Of a stretch of 64,000 bases of DNA, positions 16,014 through 24,157 are shown piece after piece (position 1 is the first letter of the stretch; each line of letters starts with the position of its first letter). The stretch spans positions 62,001 through 126,000 of the forward strand of contig NZ_ARQE01000009.1 of assembly GCF_000382705.1 (NCBI RefSeq). Direction: 5' to 3'. Origin of the DNA: Aureimonas ureilytica DSM 18598 = NBRC 106430. Lineage in GTDB: Bacteria; Pseudomonadota; Alphaproteobacteria; Rhizobiales; Rhizobiaceae. Made by a program: the position numbers and the translations under genes. The notes under the pieces were generated by a model. It saw nothing but the letters and a program-made list of their open reading frames with translations. It was not told the DNA's origin and did no database searches.

Positions 16014-16805
16014 ATGTCGATGTCCTCGCGCATAGCGCCGCACATTCCTTATCTTCGGCGGTACGCTCGCGCGCTCAGCGGTTCGCAGACCTCGGGCGAT
16101 GCCTATGTGGCCGCCGTGCTGGAGGCGCTGATCGCCGAACCGAGCCTGTTCGACACGCAGGAAAGCCCCCGCATTTCCCTCTACAAGCTGTTCTCCTCGC
16201 TCTGGCAGTCGGTCGAGGTGAACGTGCGCGACGACGCGCCGGTTTCGGCCTGGGAAGAAAAAGCCTCGCGCAACCTGCGCGGCATCTCGCCCCTGCCGCG
16301 ACAGGCCTTCCTCCTCGTAGCCGTCGAAGGCTTCACCACCGAGGAGGCCGCGACGATCCTTGGCGTCGGCGATGCCGATTTCTCCGAACTCATCGACCAG
16401 GCGAGTTCCGATATCGGCCGTCAGGTGTCCACCAACATCATGATCATCGAGGACGAGCCTCTGATCGCGATGGATATCGAGCAGATGGTGGAGAGCCTCG
16501 GCCATGGCGTGACGGGCATCGCCCGCACGCACAAGGAAGCGATCACCCTGTTCGAGCAGCAGAAGCCCGGCATGGTTCTCGCCGACATCCAGCTCGCGGA
16601 CGGCTCCTCGGGCATCGATGCGGTGAACGAGATCCTGTCCAAGGTGTCCGTGCCGGTGATCTTCATCACCGCCTTCCCCGAGCGCCTCCTGACGGGCGAG
16701 CGGCCGGAGCCGACCTTCCTCGTCACCAAGCCGTTCAACCCGGACATGGTGAAGGCGCTGATCAGTCAAGCGCTGTTCTTCGAGACCGAGCGCGAAGCCG
16801 CCTGA
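16014..16805 (+). CDS. phyR: PhyR, anti-anti-sigma response regulator
   Basis: This 263-residue protein has an N-terminal sigma-like domain (about residues 8-135, mimicking regions 2 and 4 of EcfG) and a C-terminal receiver domain. The receiver carries IEDEPLIAMD, the phosphoacceptor D191 in LADIQLADG, and the K of VTKPF. When phosphorylated, PhyR binds NepR and frees EcfG. GAGGGGAA lies just before ATG 16014; a longer frame beginning at 15888 adds an unlikely N-terminus. It is divergent from nepR-ecfG, the usual arrangement in Rhizobiales. Confidence 0.95.
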   Translation: MSMSSRIAPHIPYLRRYARALSGSQTSGDAYVAAVLEALIAEPSLFDTQESPRISLYKLFSSLWQSVEVNVRDDAPVSAWEEKASRNLRGISPLPRQAFLLVAVEGFTTEEAATILGVGDADFSELIDQASSDIGRQVSTNIMIIEDEPLIAMDIEQMVESLGHGVTGIARTHKEAITLFEQQKPGMVLADIQLADGSSGIDAVNEILSKVSVPVIFITAFPERLLTGERPEPTFLVTKPFNPDMVKALISQALFFETEREAA

Positions 16806-17157
16806 CGGAATGTAACTTCGGATGACTGCGCGGAGGGAGCCGCCTGAAATTTGAGGTTCAGGTTGGAACCTTCCGTGCTTCCCAGCGATATCCGTCAGGA
16901 ACAATGAGGTTTCGGGTGGTTATGACAGGGTCTTGTCGGATGCTTGCAGGACCGATGCCAGTGGTGACGCGAGGTTCGGGCACGGGTCTCGACCGCGGGA
17001 GCATCCGAAACCTTCTGTTGAGGCCTTTGAGAGTGTTCCCGGAGGTTGAAGCCGTGCGCACTTTCGAATTATGTAGCCGGGAACGGTTTCGTAGAAATAT
17101 CCGTGTAAGCCACGTCTTTGCATCGAGGCGCGGCCGGACGGAAAAGAGCAACGCGAC
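16806..17157. other. Intergenic region before the HWE kinase
   Basis: These 352 bases hold no convincing gene. There are several GGAAC motifs (16865, 16898, 17080). Only the last has a plausible -10 at correct spacing. The third-position GC pattern of the short frames here is not coding-like. Confidence 0.5.
17080..17105 (+). promoter_or_regulatory. EcfG-like promoter for the HWE kinase gene
   Basis: GGAAC, 17 bases, then CGTG: one mismatch to the CGTT -10. It lies 53 bases before the kinase start codon. Confidence 0.4.
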
Positions 17158-18117
17158 ATGGTAGCCTACAAGGCGCTCAAGGCATTGGCGAACACGGAAA
17201 TGGCCCTGTTCGCTCAAGATACGAGCCTGCGCTACCTCTGGCTCTTCAATGCCGAGGGTTCATGGCTGGCGACGGCGCATAACGGCGATACGGATCACGA
17301 CTTCCTGCCGGGGCCGGCGGCCGAGAAATCCACCTCGATCAAGCAGGACATTCTCCGAACCCACAAGCCGGCGCGGTTCGAGCTGCCGATCCTCAGCGGC
17401 GAGGCCGTGCGCTGGTTCGACATTCGCATCGATGTCGATCGCAACGATGCGGGCGAGGTGATCGGCATCATCGGCACGTCGCTCGAGATCACCGAACAGA
17501 AGCGGCGCGAGGAAACGCTGAAGACTCTCCTCAGGGAAGTCTCGCATCGCTCCAAGAATCTTCTCGCCATCATTCAGAGCCTCGCCAGCCAGACCGCGCG
17601 CCATTCGCTCACCGTGCCCGAATTCCTCGTGCGGTTTCGTGGACGCATCCAGTCCTTGGCGTCGTCGCAGGATATCGTCACCGACACCGACTGGCGCGGC
17701 GCCGACCTGTTCGGCCTCGTCACCCTTCAGGTCGAGCGCTACGCGCCTGACGGAATGGATCAGATCCAGTTCGACGGGATCGACGTCTATCTGTCGCCGA
17801 CCGCTGCGCTGCATGTCGGGCTGGCGCTGCACGAACTGGCCGTGAACGCCGCCTCCTACGGCTCGCTCTCCGTACCGGGCGGCCGGGTCTCGATCCGCTC
17901 GGGGCTGGAGGAGCGAGGCGGATCGACCCTCCTTCTTCTCGAATGGACCGAATCGCGCGGGCCGCGCGTCCGGGTCGATCACGATCCGCGCTTCGGCACA
18001 TCCACCCTGGAACGCATCGTCCCCAATTCCGTGGGCGGCGAAGCCGAACTCGACTATCAGCCGGATGGACTCCAGTACCGACTGCGTATTCCGTCCAACC
18101 AGTTCGAACTCATCTAG
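17158..18117 (+). CDS. Soluble PAS-HWE sensor histidine kinase
   Basis: This 319-residue protein has an N-terminal PAS domain (about residues 15-115, ending IIGTSLEITEQKRREE). An HWE-family kinase core follows, with the phosphorylated histidine H130 in EVSHRSKNLLAII, the ATP-site box LALHELAVNAASYGSL, and the W-x-E motif (EWTES) that names the family. There is no membrane segment, so it senses a cytoplasmic signal. Kinases of this class often phosphorylate PhyR, and its position right after phyR makes that the natural hypothesis. The second ATPase glycine box is compact (RFGTSTLERIVP). Confidence 0.9.
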   Translation: MVAYKALKALANTEMALFAQDTSLRYLWLFNAEGSWLATAHNGDTDHDFLPGPAAEKSTSIKQDILRTHKPARFELPILSGEAVRWFDIRIDVDRNDAGEVIGIIGTSLEITEQKRREETLKTLLREVSHRSKNLLAIIQSLASQTARHSLTVPEFLVRFRGRIQSLASSQDIVTDTDWRGADLFGLVTLQVERYAPDGMDQIQFDGIDVYLSPTAALHVGLALHELAVNAASYGSLSVPGGRVSIRSGLEERGGSTLLLLEWTESRGPRVRVDHDPRFGTSTLERIVPNSVGGEAELDYQPDGLQYRLRIPSNQFELI

Positions 18118-18153
18118 CGCATGGCTGATTCGGTCCCGACGCCGCATCGTTCG

Positions 18154-18179
18154 GGAACCTGAGATATGTTCAATCGGTT
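18154..18179 (+). promoter_or_regulatory. EcfG-like promoter before the gene at 18203
   Basis: GGAAC, 17 bases, then GGTT, followed by AACG. The -10 differs from CGTT in the first base, the same variant seen before the PRC-barrel gene. It is about 24 bases before the start codon. Confidence 0.45.
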
Positions 18180-18202
18180 AACGTGGCGAAAGGATGTTCG
18201 CC

Positions 18203-18493
18203 ATGGAACAGATCGCCGCCGTGCTCCTCCTCGTTGGTTGTAACGCTGAGATGTCGACCTGCCGCGAGATCCCCGTGCCCGAGCCCATTCAGGTCAGCAT
18301 GGAATCTTGCGAAACGGCGCGCCCGCTCGCGATGCGTCTGGCCGGGGCAGGGGAGTCCAAGCTCTTCTCGACCTGCGTGCCCATGGCGTCGGCCAAGGGC
18401 AAGTCCTCGGTTTCGCTCGCCTGGGCGCTGACGCGCGGCGGGCAATTGAGCGTCGAGTTGGGGGATTCCAACAATCTCGTTGCCGCCCGCTGA
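18203..18493 (+). CDS. Small Cys-containing protein, probably exported
   Basis: This 96-residue protein is not recognised. It begins MEQIAAVLLLVGCNAEMSTC, a short hydrophobic stretch ending in LVGC, which resembles a lipobox but lacks the usual positive charge. Five cysteines are spaced along the first two thirds, suggesting disulfides outside the cytoplasm. ATG 18203 has AAAGGA nine bases upstream; an in-frame ATG at 18194 overlaps that site. An EcfG-like promoter lies just before it. Confidence 0.65.
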   Translation: MEQIAAVLLLVGCNAEMSTCREIPVPEPIQVSMESCETARPLAMRLAGAGESKLFSTCVPMASAKGKSSVSLAWALTRGGQLSVELGDSNNLVAAR

Positions 18494-18566
18494 CGAACCG
18501 ATCTGGAAGAGCGGAAGCCGGGTGCTATAACGTCGCCAGGGACGTTTGAATGGAGAAGGCTTTCCG

Positions 18567-18848
18567 ATGAAGTCCATGATTCTCGCCGCCGTCGCGGCTA
18601 GCACTCTCGCGCTGAGCGGCTGCCAGTCGGTGGATCGCAACGTGGCGATCCCGGCCGGCATCGGCGCGCTCGGCGGCGCGGCCGTGGGCGCTGGGATCAC
18701 CGGCAATGCGCGTGGCGCGCTGATCGGCGCGGCCGTCGGCGGCGCCGGCGGCGCTCTGCTCGGCGCGGCGACGAACCGTCCCGGCCAGTGCGTGTATCGC
18801 GACGGTCGCGGTCAGCGCTATTATGCGGATTGCCCGGCCGGTTACTGA
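18567..18848 (+). CDS. Glycine-zipper lipoprotein with C-terminal Cys motif
   Basis: This 93-residue protein has a lipoprotein signal peptide with lipobox ALSGC (Cys at about residue 19). A glycine-zipper membrane hairpin follows (GIGALGGAAVGAGI then GAAVGGAGGALLGAA), as in SlyB/17-kDa antigen proteins. The tail GQCVYRDGRGQRYYADCPAGY carries two cysteines. GGAGAAGG lies just upstream of ATG 18567. The neighbouring lipoprotein at 18918 has a closely related tail. It probably sits in the outer membrane or periplasmic face of the envelope. Confidence 0.85.
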   Translation: MKSMILAAVAASTLALSGCQSVDRNVAIPAGIGALGGAAVGAGITGNARGALIGAAVGGAGGALLGAATNRPGQCVYRDGRGQRYYADCPAGY

Positions 18849-18871
18849 CCGTCCGTTCGGGATGACTAAAA

Positions 18872-18906
18872 GAGGCCGTCGCCCATCGCGGCGGCCTCGT
18901 TTCGTT
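18872..18906 (+). terminator. Terminator after the glycine-zipper lipoprotein
   Basis: An 11-bp stem (GAGGCCGTCGC / GCGGCGGCCTC, one G-U pair) with a five-base loop is followed by GTTTCGTTT. It precedes the ribosome site of the next gene. Confidence 0.65.
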
Positions 18907-18917
18907 TGGAGGATGCG

Positions 18918-19214
18918 ATGCGCCGATCCGATCAGAACACGACCAGCCGCCGGCTTCGCCTCGGCGCCCTCGGTCTCGTGCTGACCCTGTCGACGCTGGC
19001 GCTGCCGGGCTGTCGCTCGGACGTTCTCCCAGCCGTGTTCGGGCTCGGCGAAGGGGGCATCGCCGCCTATGCGCCCGGCACGCTCCCGGACATTCAGGCG
19101 CATGAAGGCGACAAGCTGATCGGCCAGTCCGCGAGCGAGACCGGCCGCTGCATCTACGAGAACGCCGTGGGCCGCCGCTTCCGCGCCGATTGCCCGGAGG
19201 GCTACAAGCCCTGA
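18918..19214 (+). CDS. Lipoprotein-like protein sharing the C-terminal Cys motif
   Basis: This 98-residue protein has an arginine-rich N-terminus, a hydrophobic segment ending LALPGC (lipobox-like), a variable middle and the tail GRCIYENAVGRRFRADCPEG. The tail aligns with that of the gene at 18567 (G-x-C-I/V-Y-x3-G-x-R-Y/F-x-A-D-C-P-x-G-Y). GGAGG is five bases before ATG 18918; a TTG at 18906 would add four residues. Its 3' end overlaps the convergent HugZ-like gene by 13 bases. Function unknown. Confidence 0.75.
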   Translation: MRRSDQNTTSRRLRLGALGLVLTLSTLALPGCRSDVLPAVFGLGEGGIAAYAPGTLPDIQAHEGDKLIGQSASETGRCIYENAVGRRFRADCPEGYKP

Positions 19215-20005
19215 GGCGAATCTTTTTCGCTTGCCTCTGAGCTATCGGCCTCGCGGGCGAGGTGGACGAAGGCATCGCGATAGTCGCCCGGCGTTTCCAC
19301 CACGCGAGCGAAATCCACACGAACGAGCCCGTCGCCGCGCTGCGCCTCGAAGCCGAGCGGATCGAGCGTCACGATGCGCCAGTCGCTTCCCGACTGCGCC
19401 CGCGCATGGCGCAGGATGGCGTCGAGATTGTCGGCGTGATCCTCGTTCATATGCCGGATGACAGCGGCCTCGCGGGCGAGGATGTCGCTTGCCACCTCCC
19501 GGCAAAGGTCGTCGCGGGTCAGTCGATAGGCGCGGGCAAAGCCCCCGTTCAGAAGCCCGGAGCGGACCCGAAGTCGCCAGAAGGCGAAGTCCGCGAAATC
19601 CGCATAAAGGGCCGCACGTGGCAGGCGCGCAAGAAAACGGGCCCGGGCGGTATCGTGTTCGGAACTGCCGGCCTCGATCCGCGCCGCGTCGCAGCGAAGG
19701 GTCAGGCGCGCGGATGCCAAGGGATCGCCCTTGTCGACCTCGCCCACGAGAAGCGAGGCGACGGGATGGGCGCGAAGGGCCTTGGTGTGATCCGACAGAT
19801 CGGACAGGAGGAGGAGCACGTCGCCGCCGGGCTCGCGGGCCAGCGCGACGCGGGTCGCGAGCGGCAGCCCGTCCGAGGCGTCGAGCGTCGCCAAGGCGCC
19901 ATGGCGTGCTTCGCCGGCGAGCCGCCGCGCGTCGCGACGCGCGGCCTCGTCGGGCACCAGGAACGGCTCGGCGCGACGCTGCGCGTCAGATGGATCGTCG
20001 GTCAT
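19202..20005 (-). CDS. HugZ-like FMN-binding split-barrel protein with DUF2470
   Basis: This 267-residue protein has an N-terminal pyridoxamine 5'-phosphate oxidase-like split barrel (about residues 20-165, GALATLDASDGLPLATRVAL). A DUF2470 domain follows with the conserved HMNEDHADNLDAI. Proteins of this build include the haem-degrading HugZ family, and many are annotated as haem iron utilisation proteins. The exact reaction is unproven here, and no haem-uptake genes are adjacent. Its stop overlaps the convergent lipoprotein gene, and its start faces the mrp gene. Confidence 0.8.
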   Translation of the reverse strand: MTDDPSDAQRRAEPFLVPDEAARRDARRLAGEARHGALATLDASDGLPLATRVALAREPGGDVLLLLSDLSDHTKALRAHPVASLLVGEVDKGDPLASARLTLRCDAARIEAGSSEHDTARARFLARLPRAALYADFADFAFWRLRVRSGLLNGGFARAYRLTRDDLCREVASDILAREAAVIRHMNEDHADNLDAILRHARAQSGSDWRIVTLDPLGFEAQRGDGLVRVDFARVVETPGDYRDAFVHLAREADSSEASEKDSPQGL

Positions 20006-20112
20006 TTTGCGCGGCCTTCCCCTCTCATGGCCTCCCCAAATGAGGCGAAATGAACTATCTCAGCCCGATAGGAAGCGGGAAGGCCCAGTCCTTCGCCGTC
20101 GACGGAGTTCCC

Positions 20113-21309
20113 ATGTCCGACACGCTCAAATCCGCCATTCTCGACGTTCTGCGCTCCATTCCGACGCCGGATGGCGGGGGGGATGTGGTGTCTCGCGACA
20201 TGGTGTCGGACATCTTCGTCGCCGACCGCAAGGCCTTCTTCTCGCTGAGCGTCGCGGCGAGCGAGGCGGAGCGCTTCGAAGGGTTTCGGCAGGAAGCCGA
20301 GCGCCGCGTCACCGAAATCGAGGGGATCGACACGGCAATGGTCGCGCTGACCGCCGAGCGCAAGGGCGCGGGCATGGCCGCCCGCCCGGCGCCGACGCCT
20401 CGGCCGCAGCCCGGCGCGCCGCATCCGCACCATCATCCCCGTCCGCGTCCGGGCGGCGCCGCCATGCCCGCGCCGCCGGTGGCGCCGCCGCGTCCCGTGC
20501 GGCCCGATATTCCGGGCATCCGCCGCATCGTGGCGGTGGCGAGCGGCAAGGGCGGCGTCGGCAAGTCGACCACCGCCGTCAATCTGGCGCTCGCGCTCTC
20601 CTCGCTCGGCCTCAAGGTCGGTTTGCTCGACGCCGACATCTACGGCCCGTCCGTGCCGCGCCTCCTGCATCTGTCGGGCAAGCCCGAGACACGCAACGGT
20701 CGCACCATGGTGCCGCTCGAAGCCTATGGGCTGAAGGCCATGTCGATGGGCTTCCTCGTGGAAGAGGAAACGCCGATGATCTGGCGCGGGCCGATGGTCA
20801 TGTCGGCCTTGACGCAGATGTTGCGCGAAGTGGAATGGGGCGATCTCGACATGCTCGTGGTCGACATGCCGCCGGGCACGGGAGACGCGCAGCTCACCAT
20901 GGCGCAGTCCGTGCCGCTCGCCGGGGCCGTGATCGTCTCGACGCCGCAGGATCTCGCGCTGATCGACGCGCGCAAGGGCCTCGCGATGTTCCGCAAAGTC
21001 GAGGTACCCGTTCTCGGAATCGTCGAGAATATGAGTTATTTCGTCGCGCCCGATACGGGCAAGCGATACGATATTTTCGGCCATGGCGGCGCGCGGGCCG
21101 AAGCCGAGCGCCTGGGCGTGCCCTTCCTGGGCGAGGTGCCGCTCGAAATGGTGATTCGCGAAAGCTCCGATGCGGGCCGCCCGGTGGTCGCCGACGACCC
21201 GTCCGGACCTCATGCACAGGTTTATCGGGACATCGCGGCGCGGGTTCTGGCCTCGATCGAAGGGGTTTCGGCCACGACTCCCAAGGCACCCACAATTGTT
21301 TTTGACTGA
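20113..21309 (+). CDS. mrp: Mrp/ApbC-type P-loop ATPase (Fe-S cluster carrier)
   Basis: This 398-residue protein has an N-terminal MIP18/DUF59 domain (about residues 1-85), a Pro/His-rich linker at about 95-130, and a ParA-like ATPase domain. The deviant Walker A SGKGGVGKST is at 144-153, with LDADIYGPSVP and MPPGTGD motifs after it. Mrp proteins deliver Fe-S clusters to target enzymes. Many Mrp proteins carry a CxxC near the C-terminus for cluster binding; here the matching region reads ENMSYFVAPDTGKRYDIFG with no cysteine. GGAG is five bases before ATG 20113; an upstream ATG at 20050 has no such site. Confidence 0.9.
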   Translation: MSDTLKSAILDVLRSIPTPDGGGDVVSRDMVSDIFVADRKAFFSLSVAASEAERFEGFRQEAERRVTEIEGIDTAMVALTAERKGAGMAARPAPTPRPQPGAPHPHHHPRPRPGGAAMPAPPVAPPRPVRPDIPGIRRIVAVASGKGGVGKSTTAVNLALALSSLGLKVGLLDADIYGPSVPRLLHLSGKPETRNGRTMVPLEAYGLKAMSMGFLVEEETPMIWRGPMVMSALTQMLREVEWGDLDMLVVDMPPGTGDAQLTMAQSVPLAGAVIVSTPQDLALIDARKGLAMFRKVEVPVLGIVENMSYFVAPDTGKRYDIFGHGGARAEAERLGVPFLGEVPLEMVIRESSDAGRPVVADDPSGPHAQVYRDIAARVLASIEGVSATTPKAPTIVFD

Positions 21310-21407
21310 TTGCTCAGACGATAGGCTTGCACAAAACTTGATTTTTGGTCTCCATGCGGGCTCCCGGCGGCAATGGCGCCGCCACGACGTTCATGGAGAA
21401 CGCATTG

Positions 21408-23003
21408 ATGACATTGGCGAAGAAGCTGCTGGCCGCCACGGCAATCGTCCTGACTCTGGGATCGGCCGCCTCGGCAAAAACCTTCGTCTTCTGTTCGGAA
21501 GGCTCGCCGGAAGGCTTCGACCCCGGCCTCTACACGGCCGGCACCACGTTCGATGCCTCGGCCCATCCGATCTACAACCGCTTGACCGAGTTCAAGAAGG
21601 GCACGACCGAGACCGAACCGGGCCTCGCCGAGAGCTGGACCGTTTCGGAAGACGGCAAGCAGTACACGTTCAAGCTGCGCCCGGGTGTCAAGTTCCACGC
21701 GAACGACACGTTCACGCCGACGCGTGACATGAACGCCGACGACGTCGTGTTCTCGTTCGACCGTCAGGGCAACGCGAGCAATCCCTGGCACCAGTATGTC
21801 TCGGGCGCGTCCTGGGAATACTACGCCTCGATGTCGATGCCCGACATCGTGCAGTCCGTCGAGAAGGTGGACGACCTCACGGTCCGCTTCAACCTGAAGA
21901 GCGCCTATGCGCCGTTCCTCGCGAACGTCGCCATGCCCTTCGCCTCGATCGTGTCGAAGGAATATGCCGACAAGCTGGCCGAGGCCGGCAACCAGGCGCA
22001 GTTCAACCAGCAGCCGATCGGCACCGGGCCGTTCCGCTTCGTCGCCTATCAGCCCGATGCCGTGATCCGCTATCAGGCCTTCGCCGACTATTGGGGCGGC
22101 AAGCAGCCGATCGACGATCTCGTCTTCGCCATCACCAAGGACGCCTCGGTTCGCCAGCAGCGCCTTCTGGCGAACGAGTGCCAGCTGATGGCCTATCCGA
22201 ACCCGGCCGACGTGCCGGCGCTGCAGGCCAACAAGGACCTGACGGTCGCCGAGCAGGAAGGCCTGAACGTCGGCTACTTCGCCTACAACACGCAGGTCGC
22301 ACCCTTCGACAAGCCCGAAGTGCGTCGCGCGCTGAACATGGCGATCGACAAGGACGCCATCATCCAGGCCGTCTACCAGGGTGCCGGCCAGAAGGCCAAG
22401 GCGCCGATCCCGCCGACCATGTGGAGCTACAACGACGCTCTCAAGGACGACGCCTACGATCCGGAAGCGGCCAAGAAGGCGCTGGAAGCGGCCGGCGTCA
22501 AGGATCTTTCGATGAAGATCTGGGCCATGCCCGTGTCGCGTCCCTACAACCCGAACGCCGCCCGCATGGCCGAGCTGATCCAGGCGGACTTCGCCAAGGT
22601 CGGCGTCAAGGCCGAGATCGTCACCTACGAATGGGGTGAGTATCTCGAGCGCTCGAAGGACAAGAACCGCGACGGCGCGGTCCTGCTCGGCTGGACCGGC
22701 GACAATGGCGACCCGGACAACTTCCTGGCCGTTCTCCTCGGCTGCGACGGCGTGGGCGGTGCGAACCGCGCGCAATGGTGCAACCAGGACTTCGAGAAGC
22801 TGATCCAGGAAGCCAAGACCGTTTCCAAGCAGGAAGACCGTGCCAAGCTCTACGAGCAGGCGCAGGTCATCTTCAAGGAACAGGCGCCCTGGGCCACGAT
22901 CGCCAACTCGGTGGTCTACGTGCCGATGCGCTCCAACGTCGTCGGCTTCGTCCAGAGCCCGCTCGGCGACTACACGTTCGACGGCGTCGATCTGAAGGAC
23001 TGA
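21408..23003 (+). CDS. dppA: Dipeptide/oligopeptide-type ABC transporter, substrate-binding protein
   Basis: This 531-residue protein starts with a Sec signal peptide (MTLAKKLLAATAIVLTLGSAASA). It has the SBP family 5 fold: LAESWTVSEDGKQYTFKLRPGVKF, GTGPFRF, and the RRALNMAIDKDAI segment. Periplasmic proteins of this kind bind dipeptides, haem or related cargo. ATG 21408 has GGAG about 9-10 bases upstream; in-frame ATGs further up lack a site. A GC hairpin with U tract follows the gene, so dppA is probably made in excess over the dppBCDF genes downstream. Confidence 0.92.
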   Translation: MTLAKKLLAATAIVLTLGSAASAKTFVFCSEGSPEGFDPGLYTAGTTFDASAHPIYNRLTEFKKGTTETEPGLAESWTVSEDGKQYTFKLRPGVKFHANDTFTPTRDMNADDVVFSFDRQGNASNPWHQYVSGASWEYYASMSMPDIVQSVEKVDDLTVRFNLKSAYAPFLANVAMPFASIVSKEYADKLAEAGNQAQFNQQPIGTGPFRFVAYQPDAVIRYQAFADYWGGKQPIDDLVFAITKDASVRQQRLLANECQLMAYPNPADVPALQANKDLTVAEQEGLNVGYFAYNTQVAPFDKPEVRRALNMAIDKDAIIQAVYQGAGQKAKAPIPPTMWSYNDALKDDAYDPEAAKKALEAAGVKDLSMKIWAMPVSRPYNPNAARMAELIQADFAKVGVKAEIVTYEWGEYLERSKDKNRDGAVLLGWTGDNGDPDNFLAVLLGCDGVGGANRAQWCNQDFEKLIQEAKTVSKQEDRAKLYEQAQVIFKEQAPWATIANSVVYVPMRSNVVGFVQSPLGDYTFDGVDLKD

Positions 23004-23029
23004 GCGCGCCACAACGCGCTGAGCGAGGA

Positions 23030-23062
23030 GGGGCGGCGCGCAGCCGCCCCTTTTCCTTTTGG
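23030..23062 (+). terminator. Partial terminator between dppA and dppB
   Basis: An 8-bp stem (GGGGCGGC / GCCGCCCC) with a five-base loop is followed by TTTTCCTTTT. Placed within an ABC operon, it likely lets some transcripts through to dppB. Confidence 0.8.
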
Positions 23063-23137
23063 TCAAAACTCTGCTTTATGCAGCCAATTCAAACCGATGC
23101 GGTGACGCGCGCCCGCAGAACCGTGTAGAGCGCCCCC

Positions 23138-24145
23138 ATGTTTCGCTTTCTTATGGCTCGTCTCGGCATTCTCGTGCCGACCTTTCTGGGCGTCGCTCTC
23201 GTCGCCTTTTCCTTCATCCGGCTCCTGCCGGGCGACCCCGTCACGCTGATGGCGGGCGAGCGCGGCGTCAGCGCCGAACGCCACGCCCAGCTGACGGCGG
23301 CGCTCGGCTACGACCAGCCGCTGCCGATCCAGTTCATGAACTACATCGTGCAGCTGTTTCACGGCGATTTCGGGACGTCGATCGTCACGCGGCGCCCGGT
23401 TCTGACCGAGTTCCTGACGCTCTTCCCGGCGACCGTCGAACTCTCGCTCGTCGCGATCTTCCTGGCGGTGCTGATCGGCGTTCCCGCCGGCGTCTTCGCC
23501 GCCGTGAAGCGCGGCTCCTGGCTCGATCAGACGATCATGGGCACGGCGCTCGTCGGCTATTCCATGCCGATCTTCTGGTGGGGCCTGCTCCTCATCATCT
23601 TCTTCTCGGGAACGCTCGGCTGGACGCCCGTCTCGGGCCGCATTTCGCTGATGTATTTCTTCCCGCAGGTGACGGGCTTCATGCTGGTGGACAGCCTCCT
23701 GTCCGGGCAGAAGGGCGCCTTCGCCTCGGCGCTCAGCCATCTGATCCTGCCGAGCGTCGTGCTCGCCACGATCCCGCTCGCCGTGATCGCGCGGCAGACG
23801 CGCTCGGCCATGCTGGAAGTGCTGAGCGAGGACTATGTGCGCACCGCCCGCGCCAAGGGCCTCAAGCCCAACCGCGTCATCGGCATTCATGCCCTGCGCA
23901 ACGCGCTGATCCCGGTCATCACGACGATCGGCCTGCAGATCGGCGTGATGATGGCCGGCGCGATCCTGACCGAGTCGATCTTCTCCTGGCCGGGCATCGG
24001 CAAATGGATGGTCGATAGCGTGTTCCGCCGTGACTACCCAGTGGTGCAGGGAGGTCTCCTCCTGATTGCGCTCGTGGTGATGGTCGTCAATCTCGTGGTC
24101 GATCTTCTCTACGGCCTCATCAACCCCCGCGTCCGCGCGCGATAA
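23138..24145 (+). CDS. dppB: Dipeptide-type ABC transporter permease DppB
   Basis: This 335-residue protein has six predicted membrane helices and the N-terminal pattern of family permeases (RLGILVPTFLGVALVAFSFIRLLPGDP). The EAA loop that contacts the ATPase is present as EDYVRTARAKGL. It forms half of the membrane channel with DppC. The next gene starts 12 bases after its stop, with GGAG just before it. Confidence 0.93.
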   Translation: MFRFLMARLGILVPTFLGVALVAFSFIRLLPGDPVTLMAGERGVSAERHAQLTAALGYDQPLPIQFMNYIVQLFHGDFGTSIVTRRPVLTEFLTLFPATVELSLVAIFLAVLIGVPAGVFAAVKRGSWLDQTIMGTALVGYSMPIFWWGLLLIIFFSGTLGWTPVSGRISLMYFFPQVTGFMLVDSLLSGQKGAFASALSHLILPSVVLATIPLAVIARQTRSAMLEVLSEDYVRTARAKGLKPNRVIGIHALRNALIPVITTIGLQIGVMMAGAILTESIFSWPGIGKWMVDSVFRRDYPVVQGGLLLIALVVMVVNLVVDLLYGLINPRVRAR

Positions 24146-24157
24146 GGAGAGGCTCTG

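Noticed and set aside
16865-16913. Extra GGAAC motifs before the HWE kinase
   Set aside because: At 16865 the -10 position reads CGAT and at 16898 the spacing to GGTT is only 15, so neither fits the EcfG pattern as well as the site at 17080.
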